DNA from: Peribacillus simplex
GTDB lineage: Bacteria; Bacillota; Bacilli; Bacillales; DSM-1321
Length of the DNA stretch: 64,000 nucleotides
Assembly: GCF_900156045.1 (NCBI RefSeq)
Contig: NZ_FTMX01000001.1
Span: forward strand, 62,001 to 126,000
Reading direction: 5' to 3'
Shown: positions 36,938 through 46,425 of the stretch, piece after piece
How positions within the stretch are numbered: position 1 is the stretch's first letter
How the letters are laid out: every line of letters starts with the position of its first letter
Program-made: the position numbers and the translations under genes
Notes under the pieces: model-generated
What the model saw: only the letters and a program-made list of their open reading frames with translations
Database searches by the model: none
Told to the model about the DNA's origin: nothing

Positions 36938-39347
36938 GGTCCAATTAATTATCAGTCAATTAGGGTCACACCTATTGAAGCAGATTGATTCTGCTTCTTC
37001 TATTTGTATTTTGACCTCATTTGTGATGAAGTCTGGTGTTCAATATTTGAGAGAAGCATTAAAAGCAGCTGCTGAACGTGGAGCGGAAATTAAAGTGTGT
37101 ACTGGCGATTATTTGTTTGTGACCCAGCCAGAAGCATTAAGGATGTTGTTAGAGATTGATTCAAGGATTGAGGTCAGATTATGGAGGAGTAATGGGGTGT
37201 CCTTTCATCCTAAAGCTTATCTATTTCAACAAGAAAACCAAGATAGCCTGTTTGTTGGCTCGTCCAATCTTTCACGTTCTGCTTTAAGTAATGGAGTGGA
37301 ATGGAGTCTTTCTGTTAGTGATGATGAAGAAGTATTTTCTCAAGGCTTGCATCTATTTTTAGAAACGTTTTATAGTGATCATACGATTTCTTTAAATCAA
37401 GAAACGTTGAAGTATTATGAAGAAAGCTATGAGAAGTTTCATATAACTAATCCAAGTCTTCCTCAAAAGTGGACGGAAACAGAGGAAATGGATTTAATGC
37501 TTCCAAGTGAAATTGATGAGTCTATTCCAACAACGGAGATCATTCACGAACCATCTGCACCATATGGGGAAGTCTATCCTCGCTTTGCACAAATTGAAGC
37601 ATTAGAAGAGTTAAATAAAACAATGGAAGAAGATTATGATAAGGCGTTAGTTGTGATGGCCACCGGATTAGGAAAGACATATTTAGCCGGGTTCTTTGCG
37701 CGCAATTTCAAACGGGTGCTGTTTATTGCCCATCTTGAAGAAATTTTATATCAGGCTAAGAAGTCTTTCCAAATGGTTATGCCGGCAGAGAGCTTTTCTA
37801 TTTATAATGGCAAGGTGAAGGAGAGGTATGGACATACCATTTTTGCTTCGATTTACACGTTAAGTATGCAGCGGCATCTTCGAGTGTTTGATCCTGAAGA
37901 ATTTGAGTTGATAATCGTCGATGAGTTTCATCATGCAGCGGCTGAATCTTATCAAAGAGTACTAGATTACTTCAAACCGAAATTTTTGCTTGGAATCACG
38001 GCCACACCTGATCGAAATGATAACAAGGATGTATACGCCATTTGTGGTGGAAATGTAGCATTCCGGATGGATTTCCTTGAGGCTATACAAAGGAACTGGT
38101 TAGCGCCGTTTAAATATTTTGGTGTGTATGATGATACAGATTATAGTCAGATTACTTGGCTAGGATATCGATATGATGAAAAGGAGTTGCTACAGCTTCA
38201 ATTACGGGATGAGATGGCCCAAAAAGTATTGAATGCGTGGAAGGACAAAAGAAAAACACGTACAATTGGTTTCTGTTCATCCATTAGGCAAGCAGATTTT
38301 CTTTCTGACTTTTTTAATCAAAAGGGCTATAGGGCAATTAGTCTGCATTCAAGGCAAAAAGACATAAATAGAGATGATGCAATAAATCAGCTTGCAGCTG
38401 GAGACCTCGATATTATCTTTACTGTCAATCTATTCAATGAGGGAGTCGATATCCCGGCTGTTGATACGCTTTTATTTGTTAGGCCAACAGAATCTTTAAC
38501 GGTCTTTACCCAGCAGATTGGCAGAGGGTTAAGACTACATGACTCTAAGGATCATTGCGTTATTATAGATCTGATTGGTAATTATCGTAATGCAGATGTT
38601 AAATTAAGTTTGTTTGATACAAATTTGAGCAAGCAAAAGACGAAAACCATTGAGCCGGTTGTTCCTGAATTATGTGAAATAGAATTAGATATCCAGGTTA
38701 TTAATCTCTTAAAGGAAATGACGAGAAAGAAACAGCCTAGACGAGATAAATTAGTAAATGATTATCACATATTAAAGCAGGAATTAGGAAGAAGGCCTTC
38801 CTATTTGGAATTGCATTTAAAAGGTGCCTCTGATTCCCCTCAGTATCGTCAGGAATTCTCTTCATATTATGGATTCTTGGAATATGCTAAAGAGTTTTCA
38901 GAACGTGAATCTGAAATATTTCATCGATATGAACCATGGCTAGTGGAAGTAGAGAAAACGGGTATGGCGAAGAGCTATAAGATGGTCGTTCTGCTAGCCA
39001 TGCTAGATCGGGGAGAGGTTAGTTGGTTCAAGCCAATCACCTCTGAGGAAGCAGCACCATTCTTTCATAGTTACTTAACAGAAACAGAGTATCGAAAACA
39101 AATCGACTTTGCTGATAAATCCTCTAAAAAGCTATGGAACTACGATGAAGATGGAGTTAGTAAGTTAATTGCAACTATGCCTATGGCTAAGTGGAGTGGA
39201 AGCTCTAAAGGGTTAATTTCTTACGAAGATGATATTTTCAAGCTGAACTTTGATGTCAGACCAGAAGATCAGAGGGTCTTGTTTGAAATGACCAAGGATA
39301 TTAGTGAATATAGACTTCATTATCACTTTGAGCGCAAAGCTAAGTAA
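36930..39347 (+). CDS. PLD nuclease-SF2 helicase-DUF3427 protein (intact copy)
   Basis: An 805-residue protein. The N-terminal PLD-like domain has FHPKAYLF near 91 and GSSNLSRSAL near 109, the HxK...N/S pattern of phospholipase D-type nucleases. The SF2 helicase follows: Walker A ATGLGKTY near 243, IIVDEFHHA near 329 (DEFH instead of DEAH), GITATPDR near 355, FNEGVDIPAVD near 500 and QQIGRGLRL near 527. The rest is helical, DUF3427-like. ATG 36930 overlaps the upstream MazG-like stop; an earlier TTG at 36918 is in frame. The domain pairing suggests DNA unwinding linked to cleavage, probably defence. It is the working paralogue of the broken gene at 33263. Confidence 0.85.
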   Translation: MSKVQLIISQLGSHLLKQIDSASSICILTSFVMKSGVQYLREALKAAAERGAEIKVCTGDYLFVTQPEALRMLLEIDSRIEVRLWRSNGVSFHPKAYLFQQENQDSLFVGSSNLSRSALSNGVEWSLSVSDDEEVFSQGLHLFLETFYSDHTISLNQETLKYYEESYEKFHITNPSLPQKWTETEEMDLMLPSEIDESIPTTEIIHEPSAPYGEVYPRFAQIEALEELNKTMEEDYDKALVVMATGLGKTYLAGFFARNFKRVLFIAHLEEILYQAKKSFQMVMPAESFSIYNGKVKERYGHTIFASIYTLSMQRHLRVFDPEEFELIIVDEFHHAAAESYQRVLDYFKPKFLLGITATPDRNDNKDVYAICGGNVAFRMDFLEAIQRNWLAPFKYFGVYDDTDYSQITWLGYRYDEKELLQLQLRDEMAQKVLNAWKDKRKTRTIGFCSSIRQADFLSDFFNQKGYRAISLHSRQKDINRDDAINQLAAGDLDIIFTVNLFNEGVDIPAVDTLLFVRPTESLTVFTQQIGRGLRLHDSKDHCVIIDLIGNYRNADVKLSLFDTNLSKQKTKTIEPVVPELCEIELDIQVINLLKEMTRKKQPRRDKLVNDYHILKQELGRRPSYLELHLKGASDSPQYRQEFSSYYGFLEYAKEFSERESEIFHRYEPWLVEVEKTGMAKSYKMVVLLAMLDRGEVSWFKPITSEEAAPFFHSYLTETEYRKQIDFADKSSKKLWNYDEDGVSKLIATMPMAKWSGSSKGLISYEDDIFKLNFDVRPEDQRVLFEMTKDISEYRLHYHFERKAK

Positions 39348-39355
39348 AAGAAATA

Positions 39356-39388
39356 AAAGAGACATCCCCCCCAAGGAATGTCTCTTCC
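39356..39388. terminator. Bidirectional terminator
   Basis: AAGAGACAT / ATGTCTCTT around a C-rich loop, between convergent genes. Confidence 0.78.
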
Positions 39389-39391
39389 CCT

Positions 39392-41350
39392 CTATAAACT
39401 TATTGCACTCATCATCCCTTCATGCGTAGCTTCCTCAATCGTACGTGGTCCAAGGCAGTCCCCAATCTGTTTCACAATAGGCGCATGGCCTTTCATTTCT
39501 TCGAATAGTTCTGTGTTGGGAATGCGGCCAAGGGAGAGGACGATGGAATCCCAGTTTGTTAGTTCTTCTTTTTGTTGGGTGAATAGATTTCTGATAATGA
39601 CGTGATCTTCTTTGATTGCCCCGATGTCGTAGTGGGGAAGGAGTTTGACGTTTAGGTTGTATAGTTTTTTTAGGTATTCGTTCCTGAGATATTGGTGGAC
39701 GGTTTCGCCGATGTGCAGTCGTGATGATATGAGTGTGACTCCATGTCCTTTTTCGGCTAGGTAGATGGCTGCTTCCATGCCGGGCCAGTCGCCGCCAAAG
39801 TCGAATACGAGGACGTTGTCCCCGACTTTTTTTGTTGAGCTGTAGAGGTCATCACTCATGATGATCCGTGGGTCATCGATTCCTTCGATGGCTGGTGTAT
39901 AGGGACGTGAGCCGGTTGCACAGATGATGGCGTCCGGTTTCGCTTCGGATATTTCTTGGGCGGTGGCAGTCTTTCCTAATTGAACATTTATGTTGCTTCT
40001 CATTAATTTCCGGGAGTAGTTATCGAGCATCGATTCTGCGAGTTCATGCCTCATCGGTGCTTTACGCATGGTGCGAAGCAGGCCGCCGATTGATTTGCTT
40101 TGATCGATCAGTGTAACGGAATGACCTAGGTAGTCAGCAGTTATGGCTGCCTGTAATCCGCCAGGTCCGGCGCCGATGACCAGGACATTCTGTTTGTTTC
40201 TTGTTTTCTTTAATTCTGGTAATATCCATGCTTCTTTACCTGTTGTCGGGTTTTGGACACAGCCAATCGGCAGTCCTTTATGATAGTGGCCGATACAGGC
40301 TTGTAAACAGCCTATGCATGCATCGATTGCCTGCAGGTCGCCGTTTTTTGCTTTGTTGGGCATGTCAGGGTCGACGATTAAGGCCCTGGTCATTCCGACG
40401 ACATCGGCTTTTCCGGTTGATACGATCTGTTCGGCTTCAACGGGGTCGACGATTCGATTTCCGACAAAGACCGGTACGGCTCCTGCCATCCTGATTTTGA
40501 ATCCATGTGGAGATAGGTACGCGTGCTTTATCGGTGATGGCGGAACGATATGTGTTGAACCCTCGAAGGTGCTTGAATCTCCGGCCGTGACGTTGATGAA
40601 ATCCAATCGGACCTTTTCCGCGAGATATTCGACGATTTGCACGGAATCCTTCATCGTTGTTCCGTCCATCGTCAGTTCGTCTGAGCTCATGCGAATGCCG
40701 ACGGTAAAGTCTTCTCCGACTCTTTCCCATACTTTCTCCAAAATTTTCACGATGAATCGCATCCGGTTTTCAAAAGATCCTCCGTAGTTATCGGTGCGTT
40801 TATTTGTATGCACCGACCAAAACTGGGCAGGAAGATATCCGTGTGAACAGCAAATTTCCACTCCATCAAGTCCGCCTTCCTTTGCCAGCTGTGCTGAATG
40901 GGCGAACCCTTCAACCACTCCTTCAATATCTTCTAAACTCATTGGTTTTGGCATAACGCCGAAGCGCAGGCTGGGAACGGCGGATGGCGCCCATGCTGCA
41001 TTTCGGTAGTCGCTCGATACGACTTCCCGTCCGCCATGAAATAGCTGCGAGAAAACCTTCGTTCCATACTTATGGAGCGTTTCGGAAATCTTTTTGTAGG
41101 CATAGACGATTCTTTTGTCATATCCTGCGATTGTTTTGGACGTAAGCATGCCGGATGGATGTACGGATGCCGCTTCAAGGATGATCAATCCGACGCCGCC
41201 TTTAGCACGGGCTTCATGATAGGCCACCATATCCGAAGTCGGGATTCCGTCCGTGACATGATTTGTTTGATGTGCTGTGCTTAAGATCCGGTTTTTTAAT
41301 TCAGTAGATCCGATCGTTAATTGGGTAAACAGATTCTTGAATTGAGCCAT
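39392..41350 (-). CDS. FMN/[4Fe-4S]/FAD oxidoreductase, 2,4-dienoyl-CoA reductase / trimethylamine dehydrogenase type
   Basis: About 650 residues. The N-terminal old-yellow-enzyme barrel (LFTQLTIGSTELKNRI, CSHGYLPAQFWSVHTNKRTDNYGGS) binds FMN. CIGCLQACIGHYHKGLPIGC near 345 holds the [4Fe-4S] cysteines. VLVIGAGPGGLQAA near 390 begins the FAD/NAD(P) part. The family includes 2,4-dienoyl-CoA reductase, trimethylamine dehydrogenase and N-methyl amino acid demethylases. Of three possible starts I give the ATG at 41350; ATG 41356 is also possible behind GGGAG. A sigma-54 promoter precedes it and a sigma-54 activator and sodium symporter follow divergently, so it probably degrades the compound the symporter imports. 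Confidence 0.85.
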   Translation of the reverse strand: MAQFKNLFTQLTIGSTELKNRILSTAHQTNHVTDGIPTSDMVAYHEARAKGGVGLIILEAASVHPSGMLTSKTIAGYDKRIVYAYKKISETLHKYGTKVFSQLFHGGREVVSSDYRNAAWAPSAVPSLRFGVMPKPMSLEDIEGVVEGFAHSAQLAKEGGLDGVEICCSHGYLPAQFWSVHTNKRTDNYGGSFENRMRFIVKILEKVWERVGEDFTVGIRMSSDELTMDGTTMKDSVQIVEYLAEKVRLDFINVTAGDSSTFEGSTHIVPPSPIKHAYLSPHGFKIRMAGAVPVFVGNRIVDPVEAEQIVSTGKADVVGMTRALIVDPDMPNKAKNGDLQAIDACIGCLQACIGHYHKGLPIGCVQNPTTGKEAWILPELKKTRNKQNVLVIGAGPGGLQAAITADYLGHSVTLIDQSKSIGGLLRTMRKAPMRHELAESMLDNYSRKLMRSNINVQLGKTATAQEISEAKPDAIICATGSRPYTPAIEGIDDPRIIMSDDLYSSTKKVGDNVLVFDFGGDWPGMEAAIYLAEKGHGVTLISSRLHIGETVHQYLRNEYLKKLYNLNVKLLPHYDIGAIKEDHVIIRNLFTQQKEELTNWDSIVLSLGRIPNTELFEEMKGHAPIVKQIGDCLGPRTIEEATHEGMMSAISL

Positions 41351-41435
41351 GATCATGACCACTCCCTAATGTTAGATAGAATGAGAGGATAGAGGGCACC
41401 AATCGCCCTCTACCTATCCCTATACAGGTTCAATA

Positions 41436-41452
41436 TGCAATAATCATGCCGA
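41436..41452 (-). promoter_or_regulatory. Sigma-54 (SigL) -24/-12 promoter for the flavoenzyme
   Basis: On the minus strand TCGGCATGATTATTGCA matches TTGGCACGNNNNTTGCA, with the essential GG and GC exactly 10 bases apart. The -12 element is about 88 bases before the enzyme start. Confidence 0.82.
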
Positions 41453-41687
41453 TGAGGAATTTGGGTACATCATCGTTTTTTTACTTTTATAAGGAGGGTA
41501 TGGCTCATGGATATAGTATTTTATAGATAGATAACTGAACCTTTTTTGGAAAGTGGTGATTCATAAAAGGTTCAGTTTTAAAATTGTTGGTATAGAGACA
41601 ATCGTTGCTTATGAAAGGGTCACATATTTCTTTGCGCACTAAAAAGTGTAACAAAATCGGTTCAATATCGAATGATGGGGTGAGTGT
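41453..41687. promoter_or_regulatory. Divergent control region with repeated GGTTCA motifs
   Basis: A perfect 13-bp inverted repeat AACTGAACCTTTT (41533-41545) / AAAAGGTTCAGTT (41565-41577) with a 19-base gap lies between the enzyme promoter and the activator gene. GGTTCAATAT also occurs at 41427-41436 and 41659-41668. These may be upstream activating or autoregulatory sites for the sigma-54 activator; a terminator is possible but has no good T run. Confidence 0.5.
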
Positions 41688-43451
41688 GTGGATACGGAAG
41701 CAAAAAAAGAATCACTAATTGTATTTTCCGATATTTCTATTTTGGATGTGAAAGCATTACTGAAAATCAATTCTTCTCCTTTTATTGTCATGAAAAATCA
41801 CTTGGAAATCCTCGGCATTTTAGAGGAAGGTTTCTTTTTGAAGAGATTGGATAGTGAGGGGCAAAATCAGGAAATCACGGCTTATCTGAATACATCGTTT
41901 GTCGTCGTTGATGATTTAGATAGGCTAAGTGAAGAGGATATGTGCACCTATGATTTTGTGATTCAACATGGCGATAACCAATATAGATGCTATCCGATCA
42001 CTGAAGCCAGGGAAACTCTGCTTAAACAGAAGATTAAGAGCTTAATAAGTCTAAATGAATCACTGCATGGAGAGCTTGAGGTGACAAGAAAGAAGGTCAA
42101 AGAGCTGACGCAAATCTTGGATTCCAGCTATGATGAAATTTTCGTGACCGATGCGAACGGGGACACGTTATTCGTGAGTGAAGCGTGCAAGAAGCTTACA
42201 GGGCTGCCGCCGGAGGCCTTTATTAATAAGAACATTAAAGAGTTAGTGGAAAAGGGATTGATCGTCAATTCGGTTACATTAAAGACCATGAAAACGAAAG
42301 CGATCCATTCAGCGGAGCAAACCTATCCGCATGGGCTGACTGTATTCTGCACAGCGAAGCCGATTTTTGATGAGGAGGGGAACTTATATAGAATCGTTTC
42401 GAATTCCAGGGATATTACGGAATTGGTTGAGATGAAGAGTAAATTGAACAGGGTGAATCTTAGGAACCAGCGGGCCCAGCATGGGAATTCGAGAACCGTT
42501 TCGTTCAATAACTTCATTACAAATTCGGATAAGATGATAAAGGTGTTGGAATTAGCTGAAAAAGTCGCACCGATGGATTCATCAATCTTCATCCATGGAG
42601 AAACCGGAGTCGGAAAAGGCGTATTAGCAAGGGTCATTCATGATCTTAGCAGCAGAAAGGATAAGAAATTCATTCAAGTGAATTGCGGCGCGATTCCATC
42701 GGCATTAATCGAATCCGAGCTGTTTGGTTACGAAAGCGGTGCATTCACGGGAGCCAATAAGCACGGGAAACAAGGTCTTGTTGAGAGTGCTGATGGAGGC
42801 ACGCTGTTTCTTGATGAAATCGGGGAAATGCCGCTCGACATTCAAGTGAAAATCCTCCATCTGGTCCAGGAGAGAACATTCATGAAGGTGGGAGGAACGA
42901 AGGAGAAAAAGGTGAATATTCGCATTATCTCCGCTACGAATAAAGACTTGAAGCAAATGATCAAGAAAAATCAGTTTCGCGAAGATCTCTATTATCGGCT
43001 GCATGTCGTTCCAATGGAAATACCGCAGCTGCGTGAGCGAAAGGAAGATATTCTATTATTAACCGATTATTTTCTAAAGAAATTCAATGAAAAATACGGT
43101 CAATCCATCACGATCGATGATCATTCGAAGTTAATTCTTCAGTTGCAGGATTACCCGGGTAATGTCCGGGAACTGGAAAATGTAATAGAACAAATTGTCG
43201 TGACGGCTAGAAAACCTATCGTAACGATAGAGGATTTGCCTTCCGATTTAACCTATAAAGATACGGCGCTAGTCAATTTAACAGGGATCATTCCCTTGAA
43301 AAAAGCGTTAGAGGAAACGGAAAAGCAATTATTGTCCCAGGCCCTTTCCACCTTTAAATCTACCCGGAAAATGGCCAAAGCCTTGGAGGTCAGCCAAACG
43401 ACGATCATGCGCAAACTAGGCAAATACGAATTTAGCTATCATGACGATTAA
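41688..43451 (+). CDS. Sigma-54-dependent transcriptional activator with PAS domain
   Basis: A 587-residue enhancer-binding protein. Residues 1-~130 are a sensory region I cannot name, then a short coiled linker and a PAS domain from about 142 ([17 protein letters not shown]). The AAA+ core has Walker A GETGVGKG near 303, the sigma-54-contacting loop GAFTGA near 350 and Walker [12 protein letters not shown] near 370. A C-terminal Fis-type helix-turn-helix ([19 protein letters not shown]) ends it. GTG start at 41688 behind GGGGTGAG. It most likely senses the substrate or a metabolite and activates both flanking sigma-54 promoters. Confidence 0.92.
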   Translation: MDTEAKKESLIVFSDISILDVKALLKINSSPFIVMKNHLEILGILEEGFFLKRLDSEGQNQEITAYLNTSFVVVDDLDRLSEEDMCTYDFVIQHGDNQYRCYPITEARETLLKQKIKSLISLNESLHGELEVTRKKVKELTQILDSSYDEIFVTDANGDTLFVSEACKKLTGLPPEAFINKNIKELVEKGLIVNSVTLKTMKTKAIHSAEQTYPHGLTVFCTAKPIFDEEGNLYRIVSNSRDITELVEMKSKLNRVNLRNQRAQHGNSRTVSFNNFITNSDKMIKVLELAEKVAPMDSSIFIHGETGVGKGVLARVIHDLSSRKDKKFIQVNCGAIPSALIESELFGYESGAFTGANKHGKQGLVESADGGTLFLDEIGEMPLDIQVKILHLVQERTFMKVGGTKEKKVNIRIISATNKDLKQMIKKNQFREDLYYRLHVVPMEIPQLRERKEDILLLTDYFLKKFNEKYGQSITIDDHSKLILQLQDYPGNVRELENVIEQIVVTARKPIVTIEDLPSDLTYKDTALVNLTGIIPLKKALEETEKQLLSQALSTFKSTRKMAKALEVSQTTIMRKLGKYEFSYHDD

Positions 43452-43489
43452 TAAAATTTACCTCCATTGAAATCTGAATATTCAAAAAC

Positions 43490-43506
43490 TTGGTATGGAT
43501 ATTGCA
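43490..43506 (+). promoter_or_regulatory. Sigma-54 (SigL) -24/-12 promoter for the symporter operon
   Basis: TTGGTATGGATATTGCA matches the consensus at TTGG and TTGCA, with GG and GC 10 bases apart. It lies 45 bases before the small accessory gene at 43551. Confidence 0.78.
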
Positions 43507-43550
43507 TATTTCATTATTGATTATTTCTATTTTGATAAGGGGGTCAAGAA

Positions 43551-43691
43551 ATGGGTGAGTTGATTTTCTCTTTAAGTTATGGGGGTTCCTTAATTGTCAT
43601 GGGGTGGATCACGAAGGTGTTTCTAGTGAAAATGAAAAAGAGCCAAGAAGAAATAAAAGCAAAAGATCCGATTGAAAAGGTGGGGATGTAA
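43551..43691 (+). CDS. Symporter small accessory protein
   Basis: A 46-residue protein: one hydrophobic helix (SYGGSLIVMGWITKVFL) followed by a charged tail ending in EKVGM. AAGGGGG lies before the ATG. The stop abuts the GTG start of the sodium:solute symporter, so it is coupled to it. Small single-helix proteins in this position are recognised as accessory subunits of SSS-family symporters. Confidence 0.8.
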   Translation: MGELIFSLSYGGSLIVMGWITKVFLVKMKKSQEEIKAKDPIEKVGM

Positions 43692-45293
43692 GTGGCCTTT
43701 CTGCTTGGTATTATCATATCCTTTTGTGTTTATGTCTCGATCGGCATTTTTTTATTCAGGAAAGTGAAAAGCTCAGAGGAGTATTATGTTTCTGGACGTA
43801 GCGGAAACACATTGATGATAACGGGTACGCTTGTTGCCTCATTCCTAAGTACCGTATCATTTATGGGAGAAGCGGGATTTTCCTATGAAGGGTATCCGAT
43901 CCTGCTGCTTATTCTTGTTATTTTTAATGCAAGCGGCTATATTTTCGGGGTATTCCTGTTTGGCAGGTATTTAAGAAGAAGCAAATCCTTGACAGTTCCT
44001 GAATTTTTTGGTAACCGCTTTCATTCGAAGAAGGTAAGACTGGCAGCTGCCATCACGACGATTCTCGGAATCGCAGCATACTTGGTAGCCGTTACCCAAG
44101 GCGCTGCGGTTTTATTGGCCGAGGTTTCCGGGGTTTCCTATCCAATGGCCCTGGTGATCATGTGGGTCGTGTATTCATCCTTTACCATTCTCTCAGGTGC
44201 TAAGGGGGTCATGGTGAATGATACCGTGATGTTCTTTTTATTCTCGATCGCAACGTATCTTAGCTTTCCTTATATCATCAAATCTGCAGGCGGATTCCCT
44301 GATGCTGTTATGAAAGCGGCAAACCTGGCAGAACGGCCTGATTTATTAAGCTGGCATGGCATTACCGGACCTGCCGCAACGATGGGCACTCCTTGGGAAG
44401 CATTGGCCTGGGCAGTCATCATGGGCTTGGTCTGGGGCATTGTCATTGCAGTGAGTCCATGGCAAAGCAGCCGGTACTTAATGGCTAGAAATGAACACGT
44501 AGCCATCCGGGCCGGCGTATGGGCAACGATATCCATTTTGACCGTCTATTTGTTCCTTCATATTAGCATCTCGACAATCACCACCATTAAAGCGGATATC
44601 GCCCCGACGGAAAAGGTATTCATTTGGGCAGCGATGAATATTGTCCCGACATGGCTTGGCGTCATCATTGTTAGCGGCATCATGGCTGCGGCATTATCTT
44701 CCTGTTCGAGCTTCCTCCAAATAATAGGAAGCAGCATAACTCGGGATATCATGGAACAATCACGGAAAAAGGAATACACCGATCAACATCTATTACGGGC
44801 CAGCCGCATTTCCATGGTCGTGATTAGCTTGATCATCTTATTGATTGGATTGTTCCAGCCGCCTGCCGTCATGTGGATCGGCTACTTTGCGGCAACATTA
44901 TTTGCGGCATCATGGGGACCGATTGCCATATCAAGCGTATTTTCAAAGAAGGTAACGAAAGAAGGAGCTTTTTGGAGCATCGTATTCGGCTTCGTTGGAG
45001 TCATTCTCGGAGAAAGCCTCGGCATGTTCGGAATAAGCCTTCCCGTTTACCTCAATCCTGTCATCATAGGTTTAATCTTAAGCATAGGCGCACTTATCAT
45101 TGGCTCCAAGTATGGAACGATCACCATCGAAGAAAGGGAGTTTCAGGCAAATATCCTTCAAACCCCAATTGAAATAGACGAGCAAAAAGAAATGAGCATC
45201 ACCCGCAGATACCCAGCCTATTTGATGATAAGCGGCGTCATGATCATTATGGTTACACTAGTGTTTTATTATTGGCCGATCAATATGAATTGA
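43692..45293 (+). CDS. Sodium:solute symporter (SSS family)
   Basis: A 533-residue membrane protein with about 13 hydrophobic helices. SSS features include YVSGRSGNTLMITGTLVASFLS near the first helices, PEFFGNRFHSKKVRL near 98 and ALSSCSSFLQIIGSSITRD near 333-351, the typical sodium-site helix. GTG start at 43692 immediately after the accessory protein stop. Transcription probably starts at the sigma-54 promoter at 43490 under the PAS activator. It should import the organic nutrient degraded by the divergent flavoenzyme; candidate classes are betaines, carboxylates or proline-like compounds (inference). Confidence 0.9.
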   Translation: MAFLLGIIISFCVYVSIGIFLFRKVKSSEEYYVSGRSGNTLMITGTLVASFLSTVSFMGEAGFSYEGYPILLLILVIFNASGYIFGVFLFGRYLRRSKSLTVPEFFGNRFHSKKVRLAAAITTILGIAAYLVAVTQGAAVLLAEVSGVSYPMALVIMWVVYSSFTILSGAKGVMVNDTVMFFLFSIATYLSFPYIIKSAGGFPDAVMKAANLAERPDLLSWHGITGPAATMGTPWEALAWAVIMGLVWGIVIAVSPWQSSRYLMARNEHVAIRAGVWATISILTVYLFLHISISTITTIKADIAPTEKVFIWAAMNIVPTWLGVIIVSGIMAAALSSCSSFLQIIGSSITRDIMEQSRKKEYTDQHLLRASRISMVVISLIILLIGLFQPPAVMWIGYFAATLFAASWGPIAISSVFSKKVTKEGAFWSIVFGFVGVILGESLGMFGISLPVYLNPVIIGLILSIGALIIGSKYGTITIEEREFQANILQTPIEIDEQKEMSITRRYPAYLMISGVMIIMVTLVFYYWPINMN

Positions 45294-45298
45294 TAGAA

Positions 45299-45330
45299 AT
45301 GGCAGGGGAGATCCCTGTCATTTTTATTCT
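45299..45330 (+). terminator. Terminator of the symporter operon
   Basis: ATGGCAGGG-GAGAT-CCCTGTCAT followed by TTTTATT. Confidence 0.88.
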
Positions 45331-45507
45331 GTATTTTGACTATAACGACACGATGGTATGATTATAAATCAGCATAGAACAAGGAGCAAAACCAAATGAT
45401 TTGTTTATGTCAGTCTTTCAACTAAATTAGTATTATGTTGAAAGAGTAGATTTCAATATTCGCCCCCTCTTTTTCAAAATACTTGAATTCGAATCGAAAT
45501 AATATTC

Positions 45508-45545
45508 AAAAAGAGCGACTGCATTTAGTTAGCAATCGCTCTTAT
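45508..45545. terminator. Terminator of the SUKH gene
   Basis: AAGAGCGACT / AATCGCTCTT around a 13-base loop, just after the minus-strand SUKH stop. Confidence 0.75.
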
Positions 45546-45552
45546 TATTTAT

Positions 45553-46098
45553 TTACCTGGTCCTGTAGTAGTTTTCAGCTGTGTAAATGGGCCAGCTCCA
45601 AAACGCTTCACCTTGTGAAATAATGTAGCGGTCTAAAAAGATTTCAAAATTAAGACTTAGAGATGAAAGTTCTGTAAACTCCATAATAATAAGGTAATTT
45701 GGATCCCCACTCTTTAGTTTTTCTGTATCTAATATTAGATAACAATCATTCAACAGATGTGCAATCGGAATCCCGTGTTCACTTAAATATTCAATTTCTT
45801 GATGTTCTTTTATTTCGTCTAAGCTAAATATCTCAAGACCATCGCCTAGTGTTTCACCGTCTTCATCGATTGACTCATATATTCTCGCTCCATTATGGAG
45901 GGTTAAGAACGCCTTATAGTCTTCAGGAAGTTTGTTATTTTCATTTTCAAACTTTTCAATTTCAGCTGTAATGGCTTCGGAATTAAAAGAACAAGTTACC
46001 TCTCTAACTTCCCCTTCGTATGATATTATTTTCATTTGGTCAGTGCTATTCAACAATTCTTTAAGGCCAGATAGGGTGTTTTGTACAAAATGGCTCAA
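45553..46098 (-). CDS. SMI1/KNR4 (SUKH) family immunity-like protein
   Basis: A 181-residue acidic protein with the SUKH core (EKFENENNKLPEDYKAFLTLHNGARI, later YLILDTEKLKSGDPNYLIIMEF) and an extra N-terminal strand. It lies directly after a fragment encoding a toxin tip on the same strand, with a 23-base gap. This is the standard toxin/immunity order, so it is probably the immunity protein to that nuclease tip. Confidence 0.82.
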   Translation of the reverse strand: MSHFVQNTLSGLKELLNSTDQMKIISYEGEVREVTCSFNSEAITAEIEKFENENNKLPEDYKAFLTLHNGARIYESIDEDGETLGDGLEIFSLDEIKEHQEIEYLSEHGIPIAHLLNDCYLILDTEKLKSGDPNYLIIMEFTELSSLSLNFEIFLDRYIISQGEAFWSWPIYTAENYYRTR

Positions 46099-46121
46099 TT
46101 TACTTATCCCTCCAAATCAAA

Positions 46122-46286
46122 TTAATATGAAGCCCACCAAGGAGTTCCTGTTTGTTGATGGAGTTCTCTTGGCAAAGGAAATAAATTAGACATCGAGTTT
46201 TTTTCGCCATATTTTATTGGCAATTCATGATGTATATCAGCTCCCGGCCATTTTGTTCCCCACTTTTGATCTCTATATTTTATCAT
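46122..46286 (-). pseudogene. Stranded polymorphic toxin tip (HNH/beta-beta-alpha-metal-like)
   Basis: A 54-codon frame with an in-frame stop immediately upstream. It reads WGTKWPGADIHHELPIKYG ... SNLFPLPRELHQQTGTPWW, the His-His ... Asn ... His pattern of HNH-like nuclease tips in secreted toxins. The body of the toxin is absent. It probably survives as a leftover of recombination next to its immunity gene. Whether the ATG at 46286 is used is unknown; there is no clear ribosome binding site. Confidence 0.65.
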
Positions 46287-46401
46287 ATATTACTATTTTG
46301 GTAATTATTGTAGTTATTTGTCCATTACATAAAACAAAAAATATTGACTAATGGAAATTTCCTGGTTAGAATAGGGGCAAGAATTGAAAGGAGCGATAAA
46401 C

Positions 46402-46425
46402 GTGGCATTTTTACAACTATACTGA
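46402..46425 (+). CDS. Leader peptide MAFLQLY upstream of the ABC-F gene
   Basis: A 7-codon frame (GTG start) with a good AAAGGAG ribosome binding site about 8 bases before it. A leader peptide of this size before an attenuator and an antibiotic-type ABC-F gene is the usual layout for ribosome-stalling control: a drug-stalled ribosome changes folding so that transcription reads through. The peptide reading is direct, the mechanism inferred. Confidence 0.6.
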   Translation: MAFLQLY

